Virus record (IMG/VR): IMGVR_UViG_3300044733_003732 | Coordinates: 1 to 38,382 of that record | Origin: a virus | Strand: one strand, 5' to 3' | Length of the DNA: 38,382 nucleotides | In this document: positions 37,354-38,382 of the stretch, piece by piece | Numbering within the stretch: the first letter of the stretch is position 1 | How the letters are laid out: each line of letters opens with the position of its first letter | Program-made: the position numbers and the translations under genes | Notes under the pieces: generated by a model | Database searches by the model: none | What the model saw: the letters and a program-made list of their open reading frames with translations, nothing else | Told to the model about the DNA's origin: nothing

Positions 37354-37623
37354 ATGGGAAGCATAACTGCACTAGGTATTCAGGATAGCGTGTTAGATTT
37401 AGAAACACAATTAGCCTATCACTTACAGGGTAATCATTACCCACCCGTTCCACTTTCTATGGTGCAACCTTGCATAGATGCTATTGACGCATACTATGAT
37501 GAGGATTTTGATCGACAGATAAAGATGCCTGAAGGCGTATCTTATAAAGGATTAGATACAGCACCTGCCTCCGCTATTATTGACCAACACCACTTAGGAT
37601 TTTGGCTACCTGAGTGTGACTAG
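37354..37623 (+). CDS. Small acidic protein (89 aa)
   Basis: 89 aa. QLAYHLQGNHYPPVPLSMVQ, CIDAIDAYYDEDFDRQI, and a C-terminal TAPASAIIDQHHLGFWL. Layout is that of a conserved small actinobacteriophage protein of unknown role. Its stop codon is inside CRP-like palindrome 6. Confidence 0.7.
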   Translation: MGSITALGIQDSVLDLETQLAYHLQGNHYPPVPLSMVQPCIDAIDAYYDEDFDRQIKMPEGVSYKGLDTAPASAIIDQHHLGFWLPECD

Positions 37624-37630
37624 TATCACA
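37615..37630. promoter_or_regulatory. CRP/GlxR-like palindrome 6
   Basis: TGTGACTAGTATCACA, full consensus, overlapping a stop codon; centre 52.5 bp before the -10 of promoter copy 6. Confidence 0.75.
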
Positions 37631-37636
37631 CGACAC

Positions 37637-37656
37637 TCCCCCTAGAAATGGGGGGA
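37637..37656 (+). other. C/G stem-loop before promoter copy 6
   Basis: TCCCCC-TAGAAAT-GGGGGGA, a six- to seven-pair stem ending two bases before the ATGTCGG element. No T-run; it may end upstream transcripts weakly or act at DNA level. Confidence 0.5.
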
Positions 37657-37657
37657 A

Positions 37658-37680
37658 ATGTCGGTGGTATCCGCTATAAT
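37658..37680 (+). promoter_or_regulatory. Repeated early-type promoter, copy 6
   Basis: ATGTCGG (37658-37664), N10 ending in CGC, TATAAT (37675-37680). Leader AACGAAAGG before ATG 37710. Confidence 0.75.
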
Positions 37681-37709
37681 ACTACTACCAACCAAACGAA
37701 AGGAAACAA

Positions 37710-37868
37710 ATGACAAACGCAACACTAGAAGTAGGTCAAACCTACACAACAACAACAAGCGGTATCACAGGAGTTATCAAAGCCGTTGATAACCACCCTA
37801 GCGGAGTAAATCGTATTCTGCTTGATGTAGAAGGCAAGGAACGCTGGACAAGCGCAACTGCTAACTAA
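37710..37868 (+). CDS. Small protein (52 aa)
   Basis: 52 aa, beta-rich (TLEVGQTYTTTTSGITGVIK, RILLDVEGKERW), with the look of a small SH3-like barrel. AAAGG before the start. Single gene behind promoter copy 6. Not recognised. Confidence 0.6.
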   Translation: MTNATLEVGQTYTTTTSGITGVIKAVDNHPSGVNRILLDVEGKERWTSATAN

Positions 37869-37932
37869 ATAAGCATAACGAAACAGGGACAGTTTAGAGA
37901 GTGTTCTAGTCCAATGTCGTAAGTAAGAACTC

Positions 37933-37948
37933 TCCACCTTCGGGTGGA
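37933..37948 (+). other. UUCG stem-loop before promoter copy 9
   Basis: TCCACC-TTCG-GGTGGA, a six-pair stem with the very stable UUCG loop, ending just before ATGTCAG. Equivalent in position to the stem-loop before copy 6. Upstream (37893-37934) a longer imperfect pairing GAGAGT...ACTCTC is also seen. Confidence 0.6.
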
Positions 37949-37949
37949 A

Positions 37950-37972
37950 ATGTCAGACCCCCCTGCTATACT
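37950..37972 (+). promoter_or_regulatory. Repeated early-type promoter, copy 9
   Basis: ATGTCAG (37950-37956), N10 (ACCCCCCTGC), TATACT (37967-37972). Leader AACGAAAGG before ATG 38001. No TGTGA palindrome upstream. Confidence 0.75.
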
Positions 37973-38000
37973 AATCAACCAACCAACGAAAGGAAATACA

Positions 38001-38382
38001 ATGAGCAGACAAATCACAGTAAAGGTAGCAACAAGCAAAGTAATCAAGGCACTAGAGGCTCGTCTAGCAACGCTAGAAAATGATTACAACACACAGACAG
38101 CAAAGGAAGCAAAGTTCGGCAAAGCGCAAGAAGCGTGGCGCAAGGAAATTGCTAAGTGGGCTATTGCCAACTTCTCAAAGGCTGAGAACCTTCGCACAAA
38201 CTATCGTCAATGGAACAACACTCTCAATGTTGATTTTGACATCATCACAAAGGAAGGCAACTTCCCTGCTGAACCTGAAAAGGACTTTGAGGTTATCCAT
38301 CAGCACCAGTATCGTGAGATGAAAGAGGACATCACAAATGCCCTAACAATTCTCAAGATGACAGATGAGGAAACAGTAAATG
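38001..38382 (+). CDS. Partial helical protein at the right edge (at least 127 aa)
   Basis: Open frame from ATG 38001 running off the window. Starts SRQITVKVATSKVIKALEAR, then a charged helical segment (ATLENDYNTQTAKEAKFGKA) and a mixed region (NVDFDIITKEGNFPAEPEKD). Lys/Glu/Ala-rich, probably coiled coil in its first half. Family not recognised; many actinobacteriophages have an early protein of this style. Confidence 0.75.
   Translation, partial: MSRQITVKVATSKVIKALEARLATLENDYNTQTAKEAKFGKAQEAWRKEIAKWAIANFSKAENLRTNYRQWNNTLNVDFDIITKEGNFPAEPEKDFEVIHQHQYREMKEDITNALTILKMTDEETVN

Noticed and set aside
33193-37630. TGTGA palindromes as transcription terminators
   Set aside because: Stems of five to six pairs with A/T-rich centres and no T-run; several are not placed at gene ends.

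Overview
The window is part of a tailed double-stranded DNA phage genome of low G+C content. The likely host is an actinobacterium. Support for this: a two-column gene layout, very long adhesin-like tail genes, a phage-type lysozyme, tRNAs, HNH endonucleases and dozens of tiny genes. Host evidence is indirect: several promoters sit exactly where a leaderless mRNA would begin at the ATG, CRP/GlxR-type palindromes occur upstream of promoters, and some small proteins (GP88-like, a small zinc-ribbon protein) are types I associate with actinobacteriophages. The low G+C suggests a streamlined, possibly freshwater, actinobacterial host; that is inference.

Positions 1-24540 are all on the minus strand and form one tail and host-adsorption module. 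Read in the direction of transcription it holds: small beta-structured virion proteins; tail-fibre-like proteins with Mtd-like N-termini, collagen repeats and cupredoxin-like ends; a cassette of a PASTA-Hint-like protein, a GNAT-like protein and three double-stranded-beta-helix proteins, one a clear prolyl-4-hydroxylase type enzyme; a 588-aa fibre protein, a second collagen-like protein, a 1186-aa structural protein and a seven-repeat Fn3 protein; then three large Trp/Tyr-rich adhesin genes, each followed by a small chaperone-like gene; and finally LamG-type proteins running off the left edge. A good promoter at 24892-24920, just before a holin-like gene, probably feeds this module.

Positions 24609-32524 mix lysis, nucleotide metabolism and accessory genes: a holin-like protein, a class II (B12-dependent) ribonucleotide reductase, a GT4-type glycosyltransferase, a plus-strand lysozyme/transglycosylase operon ending in a promoter-to-terminator unit that looks like a roughly 97-nt structured small RNA, three minus-strand tRNAs (Arg-UCU, Gly-UCC, Asn-GUU), an HNH endonuclease, and an overlapping pair made of a luciferase-like flavin monooxygenase and a DUF6065-like protein. 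Several very small membrane or zinc-binding proteins follow.

The strands diverge at 32525-32730, between two opposed leaderless promoters flanking a repetitive A/T tract. From 32730 to the right end all genes are on the plus strand and mostly 34-90 aa; they look like an early, host-takeover region. It carries a repeated regulatory cassette: nine copies of an extended -10 promoter with TGTCRG ten bases upstream and an AACGAAAGG leader, six of them preceded by a TGTGA-N6-TCACA palindrome whose distance to the -10 is about 52, 62 or 72 bp, i.e. in helical register. Stem-loop repeats and two perfect DnaA boxes lie between the same genes. This architecture is the most interesting thing in the window.
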